Assembly: GCA_003353825.1 (NCBI GenBank)
Contig: PIVW01000399.1
Coordinates: forward strand, 1 to 5,496
Direction: 5' to 3'
Source of the DNA: Chloroflexota bacterium
GTDB lineage: Bacteria; Chloroflexota; Anaerolineae; J102
DNA length: 5,496 nucleotides
Positions 1 through 5,496 of the stretch are shown one piece after another. The translations under genes were made by a program, and so were the position numbers. The notes beneath the pieces were generated by a model that saw only the letters and a list, made by a program, of their open reading frames with translations, was not told where the DNA came from and did not search any database. The stretch's first letter is position 1; each line of letters starts with the position of its first letter.

Positions 1-33
1 GACTACCACAGCTTTCGCAGGCAGCAAAGACAT
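1..33 (-). CDS. Possible start of a further minus-strand gene, cut by the window edge
   Basis: An ATG at 33-31 opens a minus-strand frame that reads MSLLPAKAVVV and leaves the window at base 1. The motif AGAGG sits five bases before the ATG and GGAG directly abuts it, a reasonable ribosome binding site. If real, this gene would follow the permease in the same direction after a spacer of about 320 bases, probably with its own promoter. Only eleven codons are visible, so the product cannot be recognised. The opposite strand is also open here, which lowers confidence. Confidence 0.25.
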   Translation of the reverse strand, partial: MSLLPAKAVVV

Positions 34-355
34 CTCCGCCTCTACTCCTCTCCCCACTCTACGCAAGACTCTTTGGAAAATATCGCTCTCGATCCTGCCT
101 CACAACCCTCCGACAATATAATCTCTTTCCAGGCCGCCAAGCACAAGCGCCTACAGCCTATCTTCAACACAAATCAGCAGGTCGCCTGAGCACGCTCTAA
201 CTCAAAAAGGACACACCCATATGAATTACCTGATCGCGTTCGCTATAAAAACAGCTCGACAACATTTCCTTGGAGAGCCAAGGACTATGCCATTGTTCAG
301 GAAGTTGAGGTTCGTTAAACTTGAGGCGTTTTCGGATTTGGTTTGTGGAGATATC
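34..355. other. Spacer after the permease, no convincing gene
   Basis: The stretch downstream of the operon holds the hairpin at 267-284, one arm of the inverted repeat at 322-377 and the doubtful small frame from 221. Between 1 and about 200 two different plus-strand frames are open, ending at 187-189 (TGA) and 198-200 (TAA), so neither can be called coding. The plus bases 115-120 (AATATA) give TATATT on the minus strand, a possible -10 element about 80 bases before the possible start at 33, but I found no well-spaced -35 partner. Confidence 0.5.
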
Positions 356-394
356 TTATTCATACCGCAACGCCTCAGCCGGATAAATGCGTGA
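221..394 (+). CDS. Doubtful small open frame, 57 residues
   Basis: A short plus-strand frame starts at an ATG with a good Shine-Dalgarno (AAGGA at 207-211, nine bases before it) and ends in TGA. The product would begin MNYLIAFAIK and is basic, with no recognisable domain, signal peptide or repeat. It is convergent with the permease gene and overlaps its last 39 bases; it also contains the candidate terminator hairpin. The good ribosome site is the only argument for it. I do not recognise a family, and a chance frame is more likely. Confidence 0.15.
   Translation: MNYLIAFAIKTARQHFLGEPRTMPLFRKLRFVKLEAFSDLVCGDILFIPQRLSRINA
247..284 (-). terminator. Candidate transcription terminator of the operon
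   Basis: TCCTTGG and CCAAGGA (267-273 and 278-284) form a perfect 7-bp stem with a four-base loop, starting about 70 bases after the permease stop. In the minus direction a run of five T (247-251) follows, but about 15 bases beyond the stem rather than directly at its foot, so it is not a canonical Rho-independent terminator. In the plus direction no T run follows. Position and stem quality fit an end point for the operon transcript. Confidence 0.35.
322..377. repeat. Inverted repeat straddling the permease stop codon
   Basis: TGAGGCGTT (322-330) and AACGCCTCA (369-377) are exact 9-bp reverse complements separated by 38 bases. The permease stop (356-358) lies in the loop, so one arm is in the last permease codons and the other in the downstream spacer. 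The transcript could fold into a long-loop hairpin around the stop, perhaps protecting the 3' end. The long loop makes chance a fair alternative. Confidence 0.4.
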
Positions 395-3300
395 AGCCTG
401 ATAGGCAGGCAGCAAAGTCGTCAACAAAGAAAAGAGATACGCCAGCAACATGATCCCACCGATCTGCAACCAGGGCAAAGGAAAACTCTGGTCTGGCGAG
501 ATGGTGTTGAAGAAAACGCCAACTATATTTTGTCCCAACACGATGCCACCGATCACGCCGATGATAATGCCGGTCAGAGCGATGAAGCTCGATTCCAGCA
601 GAAAGGAAAGGGCCACCATGTTGGATTGGAAACCAATTGCCCGCAACATGCCCACCTGCTGACGACGCTCTACCACACTGCGGGTGCTGATCACGCCCAG
701 GGCGGCAATCCCCACCAGCAAGCCTAAGGCCAGGAATCCTTGGAACAACTGTAAGATGCCCCGTGTAACCGCCTGAGCCGCTGCATTGCTCTCGGCGATA
801 ACCGAGGCATTGAGCGCATTGCTGAGGAACGCTCTCTCCAACGCTGCTGCCACTGCCCTTACATCCGCGTCCTCGGCGACTTTTACATAGTAAGTGTCAG
901 GCGAAACCGGTTCACCATTGACGGCATCAAGCAGCCTATTATTAGCTTGAATGCGACCATCGGCCAGGGTTCGGTCTTGCTCGATCACGCCGATCACCTG
1001 CACGGTCGTTATTGCGTCTTCTTCTTCTGATAACCGTAATGCAAGATAGAGCTCGGGCAATGACCCTGCGTTGAGATCTAGCGCATCTAGTCGAAAACCT
1101 CGCCCGAAACGGCTATTGGGTCCGGGCGGGCCGCCATGCGCAAAGGCTGGGCTACCTTCCGCCATATCGGATGAGATCACCACCACATCATCGCGCTCGC
1201 GCAAGGCCTGCCAGATGGCAGAGTCCGTCTCGTAGCCGGGTGCTCGTGCACTGAAACTGTAATACTGCTCGGCCTGATCCACATAGCCTGTGTTGATGCC
1301 GGTGAGCTGGGAATAGCGCCAATCACCCCCAGGTGTTTTTCCATCCCCGACCTGCTGGGCGTCGACAGTTAGCTCGGTGACACTGCCTACAACGGCCACA
1401 TTTTGTTGCGGGAAATCAGGGTTGGCAGCGATCTCGGCCTGCAAATCTTCTAGAGAATCGAAAAAGCTGAGCAATGAAAAACCGGTCGAGATTTCAAAAC
1501 CGGCTGTGTCAGCACTACTGGGCTCGACCAAGGTTTGGGTGGCCTCGATCACCACCGTCATAATCGTGACTGTGCTGATCACCATGGCGAAGAGCAACAT
1601 GGTCATACCCGTGCGGAAGCGGGAACTGAGCGGATAAGCGATGGCCGTTTTCAGCACCGGCGTCAGAGCGCCAATGCCACCCAGCAAGTGGCTGATCGCC
1701 CAGTTCCAGGTGTCGGCATTGAACATCACCACCATGATGGCGCCCAGGATCACCAGGGGGCCGGTCAGGGCGAATGATATCAGCGCCAACGCCGGGTCCT
1801 GGTCAAAGAGACTGTCCGAAATACCGAGCCAGGATGTCCACGGTGTTCCCCAAATAATGATAAGGGCTAAACCAATGATCGAATAGATTATGCGCTGCAC
1901 TCGCTCGGGCCGCGAACCAGTTCCTTGTAGCACACTGCCGGCGAACAAACTCAGGCCAACCAGGCTCAACGTCAAGCCCATTTTTAAGCCATTGGGCTCT
2001 GACTTACCGATATTTGCAAGCAGGAAAATACCCGCGATGAGGAGCAGAGGTCCCACCAATAATCGTAGGAAACGGCCAGAGCTTGACTTCCCGCCGGCGC
2101 TGTTATCCTCGGGTAGATCGCGTATCGCCGCCACCACATTCATTCGACTAGCCCGCCACGACGCCAGCGTGACGATGATGAAGGTGAAGAGCACACCAGC
2201 GGTGTAAGCGATGACAATCGAGGTGGGGGCGACCCTGAAGTGTAAACTGAAGATGCTGCTCTGTCCACCCAGCTGCCCTACCACATTGTTGAATAGGCCA
2301 CCGATAAAACCAATCATAGCGTAGGAGATCGCCAACCCCAGAAGGACGCCCAGGGTTGCTGCGGCGATATCGTAGACCAGACCCTCTGCAACAAACATCT
2401 GCACGACATTGCTGCGTTGCACACCAATCGCCCTGGCGATACCTATCTCGCTGCGGCGTTCGGCAGCCAACATGATAAAGATGAGGAAGATCAGCAGAAT
2501 CGCAGCGACAATCGATAGGATACCAAAGAGTGTGAACACCGAAGTGAAGATCGTGCCCCCCACAGTGGCAGCGGTGACGATGGTAGATTTGCTCAGCGGT
2601 GCCAACAAGTCGAATTCATTGAGTGCGCGCAGGGCGCGATCCAGTTCAAGCGCGTCATCTTGAGACAGATCCAGCTCCGTGAGCCATTCACGCACACCGG
2701 TGTTTGCCAGTATCGTTCGCAATTCATCGCTGATGCCAGATCTATCCAATTCGTCCGGCAGGCGCTCGATCTGCTCCGCCAGAGCATCAAAGCCCACGGC
2801 GCTGCTGATAAGGTCGGCGATAAACTCGGGTGGCCCCCCGATTTCATTTGCGAATTCTGTAGGAGCTTGTGCTGCCCGCGGATCAATCGCCGCCCGGACT
2901 TCAGGTCTGCGCAGGATGGCGACCACCGCCGCCACCGACTCAGGCGCCATTGCCAGCACGCGTAAGCGATCACTGACAGCTTCGGTATGTACCAACCCCT
3001 CTTCTTCATCGCCCAGATTAGAGACCAACACATTGTTAATCTTGCCATTCATGAACAGCAGTTTCTGCGCCTCGTCCAACGGCATCATCACCACAGGCAG
3101 CAGGGCGCCGATCGGGCCCGCCTCTTCGACGATGGCCTTCACCCGAAAGCGGATGGGTAGTGGTCCGATAAAAACCTCGACCACATCCCCAACCTGGGCG
3201 CCCATCTGCTCCGCGCCCAAACGGTTCAGGTAGATGTCACCCTGGCGAAGTTGCAGGCCCGCCTGGGCCAGGGTATTGTCGATGTCGGTACCGAGGGTAT

Positions 3301-4333
3301 TGAGATTGAAAGCGCCCAACACATCGGTGGTGGCAGACTGGATGCCCGAGGTATCGATACCGAGCGAATCCAGGCTGACGGTCGTGGTCGCCACTCCCAG
3401 AGCTTGCAAACGGGCTTCATCCAATCCCAGTGTTTCCAGGTTCAGCGATTCTATACCCGCCTGTTCTAGTGGTGTGGTATCGATGCCCAGCGATTGCAGA
3501 GCATCTATGGGGATATCTACCGCTGCCAGATCGAAACTCTCTCCTCCACTAGCAGCGCTCAGGATGGCTGCACCGCCAGCTACGGCGAGCACGGCATCGC
3601 TGAAACTGAAGCCTTCCAGACCCAAACCGGTTCCGGCTTGTTCGGCGAGGCCGATCAGATCTGCGACTTGTTCGAAGACGACGCCTACACCAGGTTCCAA
3701 TGCCTCCATTTGCACCGGCCGGCCGTCGATCGTGGTCAGCCCAAAGTTCTCGTCGTAGGCGCTATCTACGGCAAAGATAAAGCCAAGTGGCTCACCCTGC
3801 CCGCTACTCACATCCCGAATAATGGTGGGAAAGAGAATAGACGCGGCCACTGCGTCGATAAGAGGCTCCTCGGCTGCTTCTGCCTGCAACTGCTCGAAAC
3901 GCGCTTCGCTGATGCCGAACAATCCCCCTTCCAGGACCGTAAGCACACTGGTCAGCCCCCCTTCTAACAAATTGTTCAAATTCTCCTCAGACTCAGTTGC
4001 AGGTTCATCGACGGCAAGATCGCCGTCTCCCATACCTGCCAACATCGATATGAGCGGAGGAGCGATGATCTCATCCACCTCGCCGTAGGCATCGATGGCA
4101 TTGCGCTGCACTGAGTAGTTTAGAGTGTCGCCCAAGCTCAGTGACGTGATAAAAATGATCGTACTGAGCGTGAGGCCTACAACGATGAGAACTGTCTGGG
4201 TTGGGCGGCGCAGGATATTGCGTAGACCCAATTTCATCAGTACTGGATTACGGATTGCCAACACGATCATGGACAACAAAATCAGGCCGATTACGGCGAG
4301 CAAGATAACGCTGAGATTTTCTACGAATGTCAT
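356..4333 (-). CDS. Large two-module FtsX/MacB-type ABC transporter permease
   Basis: This is the membrane subunit (1325 residues) partnering the ATPase encoded upstream. I see about 13 hydrophobic segments, near residues 7-27, 46-66, 595-622, 652-676, 703-726, 756-774, 785-803, 812-830, 846-871, 909-931, 1196-1216, 1243-1268 and 1287-1311. Two FtsX modules are clear. Each has a cytoplasmic coupling loop (ERRSEIGIARAIG at 625-637; ERRQQVGMLRAIG at 1222-1234) and ends in a similar ASR motif (728-730; 1313-1315, followed by PAEALR). Four helices link the modules. The first extracytoplasmic region (about 67-594) is roughly 525 residues. It includes MacB-like core sequence near 375-440, a Leu-Gly repeat (272-333), an acidic patch (102-118) and a charged helical stretch (450-575). 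The second (932-1195) is about 260 residues and has a Gly/Pro-rich turn near 1067-1080. The predicted topology is N-terminus out and C-terminus in. The frame is intact, ending in TAA. Export, lipoprotein handling or cell-wall signalling are all possible roles. Confidence 0.95.
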   Translation of the reverse strand: MTFVENLSVILLAVIGLILLSMIVLAIRNPVLMKLGLRNILRRPTQTVLIVVGLTLSTIIFITSLSLGDTLNYSVQRNAIDAYGEVDEIIAPPLISMLAGMGDGDLAVDEPATESEENLNNLLEGGLTSVLTVLEGGLFGISEARFEQLQAEAAEEPLIDAVAASILFPTIIRDVSSGQGEPLGFIFAVDSAYDENFGLTTIDGRPVQMEALEPGVGVVFEQVADLIGLAEQAGTGLGLEGFSFSDAVLAVAGGAAILSAASGGESFDLAAVDIPIDALQSLGIDTTPLEQAGIESLNLETLGLDEARLQALGVATTTVSLDSLGIDTSGIQSATTDVLGAFNLNTLGTDIDNTLAQAGLQLRQGDIYLNRLGAEQMGAQVGDVVEVFIGPLPIRFRVKAIVEEAGPIGALLPVVMMPLDEAQKLLFMNGKINNVLVSNLGDEEEGLVHTEAVSDRLRVLAMAPESVAAVVAILRRPEVRAAIDPRAAQAPTEFANEIGGPPEFIADLISSAVGFDALAEQIERLPDELDRSGISDELRTILANTGVREWLTELDLSQDDALELDRALRALNEFDLLAPLSKSTIVTAATVGGTIFTSVFTLFGILSIVAAILLIFLIFIMLAAERRSEIGIARAIGVQRSNVVQMFVAEGLVYDIAAATLGVLLGLAISYAMIGFIGGLFNNVVGQLGGQSSIFSLHFRVAPTSIVIAYTAGVLFTFIIVTLASWRASRMNVVAAIRDLPEDNSAGGKSSSGRFLRLLVGPLLLIAGIFLLANIGKSEPNGLKMGLTLSLVGLSLFAGSVLQGTGSRPERVQRIIYSIIGLALIIIWGTPWTSWLGISDSLFDQDPALALISFALTGPLVILGAIMVVMFNADTWNWAISHLLGGIGALTPVLKTAIAYPLSSRFRTGMTMLLFAMVISTVTIMTVVIEATQTLVEPSSADTAGFEISTGFSLLSFFDSLEDLQAEIAANPDFPQQNVAVVGSVTELTVDAQQVGDGKTPGGDWRYSQLTGINTGYVDQAEQYYSFSARAPGYETDSAIWQALRERDDVVVISSDMAEGSPAFAHGGPPGPNSRFGRGFRLDALDLNAGSLPELYLALRLSEEEDAITTVQVIGVIEQDRTLADGRIQANNRLLDAVNGEPVSPDTYYVKVAEDADVRAVAAALERAFLSNALNASVIAESNAAAQAVTRGILQLFQGFLALGLLVGIAALGVISTRSVVERRQQVGMLRAIGFQSNMVALSFLLESSFIALTGIIIGVIGGIVLGQNIVGVFFNTISPDQSFPLPWLQIGGIMLLAYLFSLLTTLLPAYQASRIYPAEALRYE
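3335..3520 (-). repeat. Leu-Gly decapeptide repeat inside the permease extracytoplasmic domain
   Basis: Residues 272-333 of the permease repeat with a period of about ten. The pattern is [L/A]-G-[I/L/V]-x-x-x-x-[L/V/I]-x-x. The LG or AG pair falls at 282, 292, 302, 312 and 324, and the second hydrophobic position at 279, 289, 299, 309, 319 and 331. One unit is twelve residues long. The block lies in the first extracytoplasmic region, before the MacB-like core sequence. At DNA level the segments 3474-3493 and 3348-3367 match at 17 of 20 bases, 126 bases apart, which points to internal duplication. The repeat could form a small solenoid or a stack of short turns; its fold and role are unknown. 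Confidence 0.7.
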
Positions 4334-4337
4334 GTCG

Positions 4338-4343
4338 CCCCCT
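4338..4343 (-). promoter_or_regulatory. Ribosome binding site of the permease overlapping the ATPase stop codon
   Basis: On the minus strand the junction reads TAGGGGGCGACATG. TAG (4342-4344) ends the ATPase, AGGGGG (4338-4343) is a five-of-six match to AGGAGG, and the permease ATG follows four bases later. The two reading frames are separated by eight bases. The Shine-Dalgarno sequence shares two bases with the stop codon, so ribosomes finishing the ATPase sit on the permease start. This supports a single transcript and translational coupling. Confidence 0.75.
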
Positions 4344-5040
4344 AGACTTTGCCGTTCTTCTCGTCGCTTAAGATCTGCCCATCACGCATGCGTACGATGC
4401 GATCACACATCGCGCCGATTTCACGATTGTGAGTGACGATCACCAGAGTCTGGCCTTGCTCTATATTCAATTTCCGTAAAAGTGTCAGGATATCCTCCGC
4501 GGATTCGCTATCGAGATTGCCAGTTGGTTCGTCAGCCCAGACAATGGCTGGGTTATTGATAAGCGCTCGGGCAACGGTCACTCGCTGCCGCTGTCCGGCC
4601 GAGAGTTCCGCAGGTCTGTGGTCGGCGCGCTCCGATAGGCCCACCAGTCCCAAGGCAGCCAGCGCTCGTTCGCGAGCTTTTTTTGTCCTGACGCCACTCA
4701 CCAGAAGGGGCAATTCGACATTTTCGACGGCAGTGATGACTGGAAGCAGGTTGAATGTCTGGAATACAAATCCCATGCGCTCGGCCCGATAACTGGTTCT
4801 CACCCGATCTCCCATCTCCTGCAGATCAACACCCTCAATCAGCACCTCGCCCGCATCAAATTCATCCAGTCCGGACAGGCAGTTGAGCATGGTGGTCTTT
4901 CCGCAACCCGACGGCCCCATGATGGCGACCATCTCCCCTTGCTCTACCGATAGATCGATGCCGCGCAGGGCATGGACCTCCAGTTTCCCGGTGCGAAAGG
5001 ATTTATGAACTTTGTTGGCGAGGATGATTGGTTGGGTCAT
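4342..5040 (-). CDS. ABC transporter ATP-binding protein, LolD/MacB (MacB-FtsX) type
   Basis: This is the cytoplasmic ATPase of an ABC system; it binds and hydrolyses ATP to drive the permease encoded just downstream. All nucleotide-binding motifs are visible in the 232-residue product: Walker [10 protein letters not shown] (42-50), Q-loop [10 protein letters not shown] (Q94), signature LSAGQRQRV (146-153), Walker B IVWADEP with catalytic E171, D-loop GNLD (174-177) and H-loop His204 in IVTH. The length and the order V-x-K-S-F then HALRGIDL are typical of LolD/MacB/FtsE-like ATPases. The ATG at 5040 was chosen because homology starts there. The frame stays open 48 codons further up to an ATG at 5184, but that extension is polar, runs through a simple repeat and has no family counterpart. 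The ribosome site before 5040 is poor (only GAGA, about 10 bases away). The third signature residue is Ala rather than the usual Gly. The family call is firm; the substrate is unknown. Confidence 0.96.
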   Translation of the reverse strand: MTQPIILANKVHKSFRTGKLEVHALRGIDLSVEQGEMVAIMGPSGCGKTTMLNCLSGLDEFDAGEVLIEGVDLQEMGDRVRTSYRAERMGFVFQTFNLLPVITAVENVELPLLVSGVRTKKARERALAALGLVGLSERADHRPAELSAGQRQRVTVARALINNPAIVWADEPTGNLDSESAEDILTLLRKLNIEQGQTLVIVTHNREIGAMCDRIVRMRDGQILSDEKNGKV

Positions 5041-5073
5041 GGGGGTATTGTCTCTAGAGGGAGGATGCGTGGT

Positions 5074-5105
5074 GTTTGGTCGTTTGGTCGCGTGGTCGTT
5101 TGGTG
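5074..5105. repeat. 8-bp tandem repeat, four GTTTGGTC-like units
   Basis: Four consecutive 8-bp units are seen on the plus strand: GTTTGGTC, GTTTGGTC, GCGTGGTC and GTTTGGTG. Related GCGTGG words flank the run on both sides (5067-5072 and 5105-5110), so the GT-rich tract covers about 45 bases. It lies 34 bases upstream of the ATPase start codon, inside its likely leader, where the transcript would read as C- and A-rich (GACCAAAC units). It has no dyad symmetry. It could be slippage-generated simple sequence or an unstructured leader segment. Confidence 0.75.
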
Positions 5106-5239
5106 CGTGGATGATTGTGTCACACGGCTGATCAATTTGCACCCTTTGTGAGGATTTTACACGTTCTTTACGGTATCCACACACAAGAGGTTTCTAGATT
5201 AGTGCAACGGGTGGTGAGCACGTTTATTCTGGAGATATT

Positions 5240-5251
5240 GGTATTGATACC
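5240..5251. repeat. 12-bp dyad GGTAT-TG-ATACC
   Basis: Two exact 5-bp arms flank a two-base centre. It sits between the GT-rich repeat and the TATAAT element, about 200 bases upstream of the ATPase start, a plausible place for an operator. No matching second copy of the whole dyad was found in the window. Confidence 0.3.
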
Positions 5252-5264
5252 TACACGAATGCAA

Positions 5265-5293
5265 TTGCTGTTCCTGACTGCCGCAATTATAAT
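5265..5293 (+). promoter_or_regulatory. Possible plus-strand sigma-70-like promoter
   Basis: TTGCTG (5265-5270) is followed after exactly 17 bases by TATAAT (5288-5293), a perfect -10 with a half-matching -35. Transcription would run rightwards out of the window from about base 5300. No plus-strand gene begins inside the window after it, so a target would have to lie beyond 5496. The -10 is also palindromic, so direction is ambiguous. Confidence 0.3.
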
Positions 5294-5332
5294 GGATCAT
5301 GTAGCTTCTCTGCACAGTCCCCTTTGGTTCAT

Positions 5333-5342
5333 GAGATATCTC
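5333..5342. repeat. 10-bp perfect palindrome GAGATATCTC
   Basis: The ten bases equal their own reverse complement, with no extension on either side. It lies in the AT-rich intergenic region, 40 bases to the right of the TATAAT element. It could be half of a regulatory site, but a ten-base palindrome in such DNA is not rare. Confidence 0.3.
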
Positions 5343-5415
5343 GACCAGAGATTGCCAAATGATATTTCTGAGGCTACATAACCAATGGTGCTAGTTCAAA
5401 ACCTTCGAAAATTAA

Positions 5416-5496
5416 TCAGATCTGCGATTCTGCCGAATAATATTCGGTAAAATCCTGTATTTGCTGAATACTGGACTGAGCAGATGTCTCATTTCG
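5416..5496 (-). CDS. Possible C-terminal end of an upstream minus-strand gene
   Basis: Reading leftwards from the right edge, one minus-strand frame is open for 26 codons and ends in TGA at 5418-5416. The visible residues are polar and Gln/Ser-rich (beginning RNETSAQSS, with DFTEYYSAE further on) and look like a plausible protein tail. A second minus-strand frame is open over nearly the same stretch, and the piece contains the 15-bp palindrome, so the call is weak. No family can be named. Confidence 0.2.
   Translation of the reverse strand, partial: RNETSAQSSIQQIQDFTEYYSAESQI
5433..5447. promoter_or_regulatory. 15-bp operator-like palindrome
   Basis: CCGAATA and TATTCGG are exact 7-bp reverse complements around a single central A. 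The form resembles a binding site for a dimeric repressor. A weaker dyad (GTATT, five bases, AATAC) follows at 5457-5471. It would sit almost 400 bases upstream of the ATPase start, so it may serve a gene outside the window. Alternatively it lies inside the end of a minus-strand gene, where it would be chance. Confidence 0.4.

Larger units (their letters stand above)
5041..5415. other. Intergenic region upstream of the ATPase gene
   Basis: This AT-richer stretch should contain the operon promoter, but I could not identify one with two well-spaced elements on the minus strand. ATTATAAT (5286-5293) gives a consensus TATAAT on both strands. On the minus strand it would leave a leader of roughly 240 bases and has no good -35. 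Small perfect dyads occur at 5240-5251 and 5333-5342, and a GT-rich tandem repeat lies nearest the gene. A plus-strand frame (TTG at 5115 or GTG at 5202, to 5381) is open but shows no family features. Confidence 0.6.

Noticed and set aside
1..189. A plus-strand frame open from the left edge to TGA at 187-189, possibly the end of a convergent gene.
   Set aside because: A second plus frame is open over the same stretch (to 200) and a third to about 121, so openness carries little information. No family features are visible.
2593..3048. A minus-strand frame of 151 codons in another register inside the permease.
   Set aside because: The permease frame here carries the MacB-like ectodomain and is uninterrupted. 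The alternative product is Trp/Arg/Ser-rich and has no recognisable domain, so a programmed frameshift is not supported.
3351..3360. The perfect palindrome GTATCGATAC inside the permease gene.
   Set aside because: It falls in codons for the repeated LGID motif and is explained by the protein repeat rather than by a regulatory site.
3234..3758. Long plus-strand open frames antisense to the permease, for example 3234-3758 and 2679-3233.
   Set aside because: They lie entirely opposite a well-supported membrane protein gene, are Ser/Arg/Pro-rich as expected of antisense shadows, and lack domain features.
5041..5184. A 48-residue N-terminal extension of the ATPase from an ATG at 5184.
   Set aside because: It is polar and Pro/Thr/Asn-rich, is partly encoded by the GT-rich tandem repeat and lies outside the ABC domain. 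The ATG at 5040 sits exactly where the family normally begins.
5115..5381. A plus-strand open frame of 88 codons from TTG (or 59 residues from GTG at 5202).
   Set aside because: It has a non-standard start, a poor ribosome site, no recognisable domain, and dyads and a promoter-like element inside it. It is most likely a chance frame in intergenic DNA, although the hydrophobic middle leaves slight doubt.

Overview
The window holds one two-gene operon on the minus strand, flanked by non-coding DNA at both ends. The upstream gene (4342-5040) is a complete 232-residue ABC transporter ATP-binding protein of the LolD/MacB (MacB-FtsX) type. Eight bases after it comes a very large 1325-residue FtsX/MacB-type permease (356-4333). 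Together they look like a self-contained type VII (mechanotransmission) ABC system, in which ATP hydrolysis in the cytoplasm drives movement of large extracytoplasmic domains. The substrate cannot be read from the sequence, and no MacA-like adaptor, outer-membrane partner or two-component system lies in the window.

The permease carries two complete FtsX modules in one chain, joined by four extra membrane helices. Its first extracytoplasmic region is about 525 residues long and contains a run of roughly ten-residue Leu-Gly repeats and a charged helical insert. A single chain with two half-sites could pair with an ATPase dimer without a second permease subunit.

Layout from right to left, the direction of transcription: 5416-5496 may hold the last codons of another minus-strand gene (weak). 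5041-5415 is an AT-richer intergenic region with several small palindromes and, next to the ATPase start, a GT-rich tract of 8-bp tandem units. Then come the ATPase and the permease. 34-355 has no convincing gene; it contains a hairpin that could end the operon, and a possible start of a further minus-strand gene at the left edge.

The organism is bacterial. Base composition is moderately GC-rich in the genes. The oversized duplicated FtsX permease, the LSAGQ signature and the short GTTTGGTC-type intergenic repeats remind me of Chloroflexota (Anaerolineae/Caldilineae-like) genomes, but this is an impression from family knowledge. I see no sign of phage, transposon, CRISPR, tRNA or rRNA. The window looks like ordinary transporter DNA with a few unusual details rather than a clearly new system.
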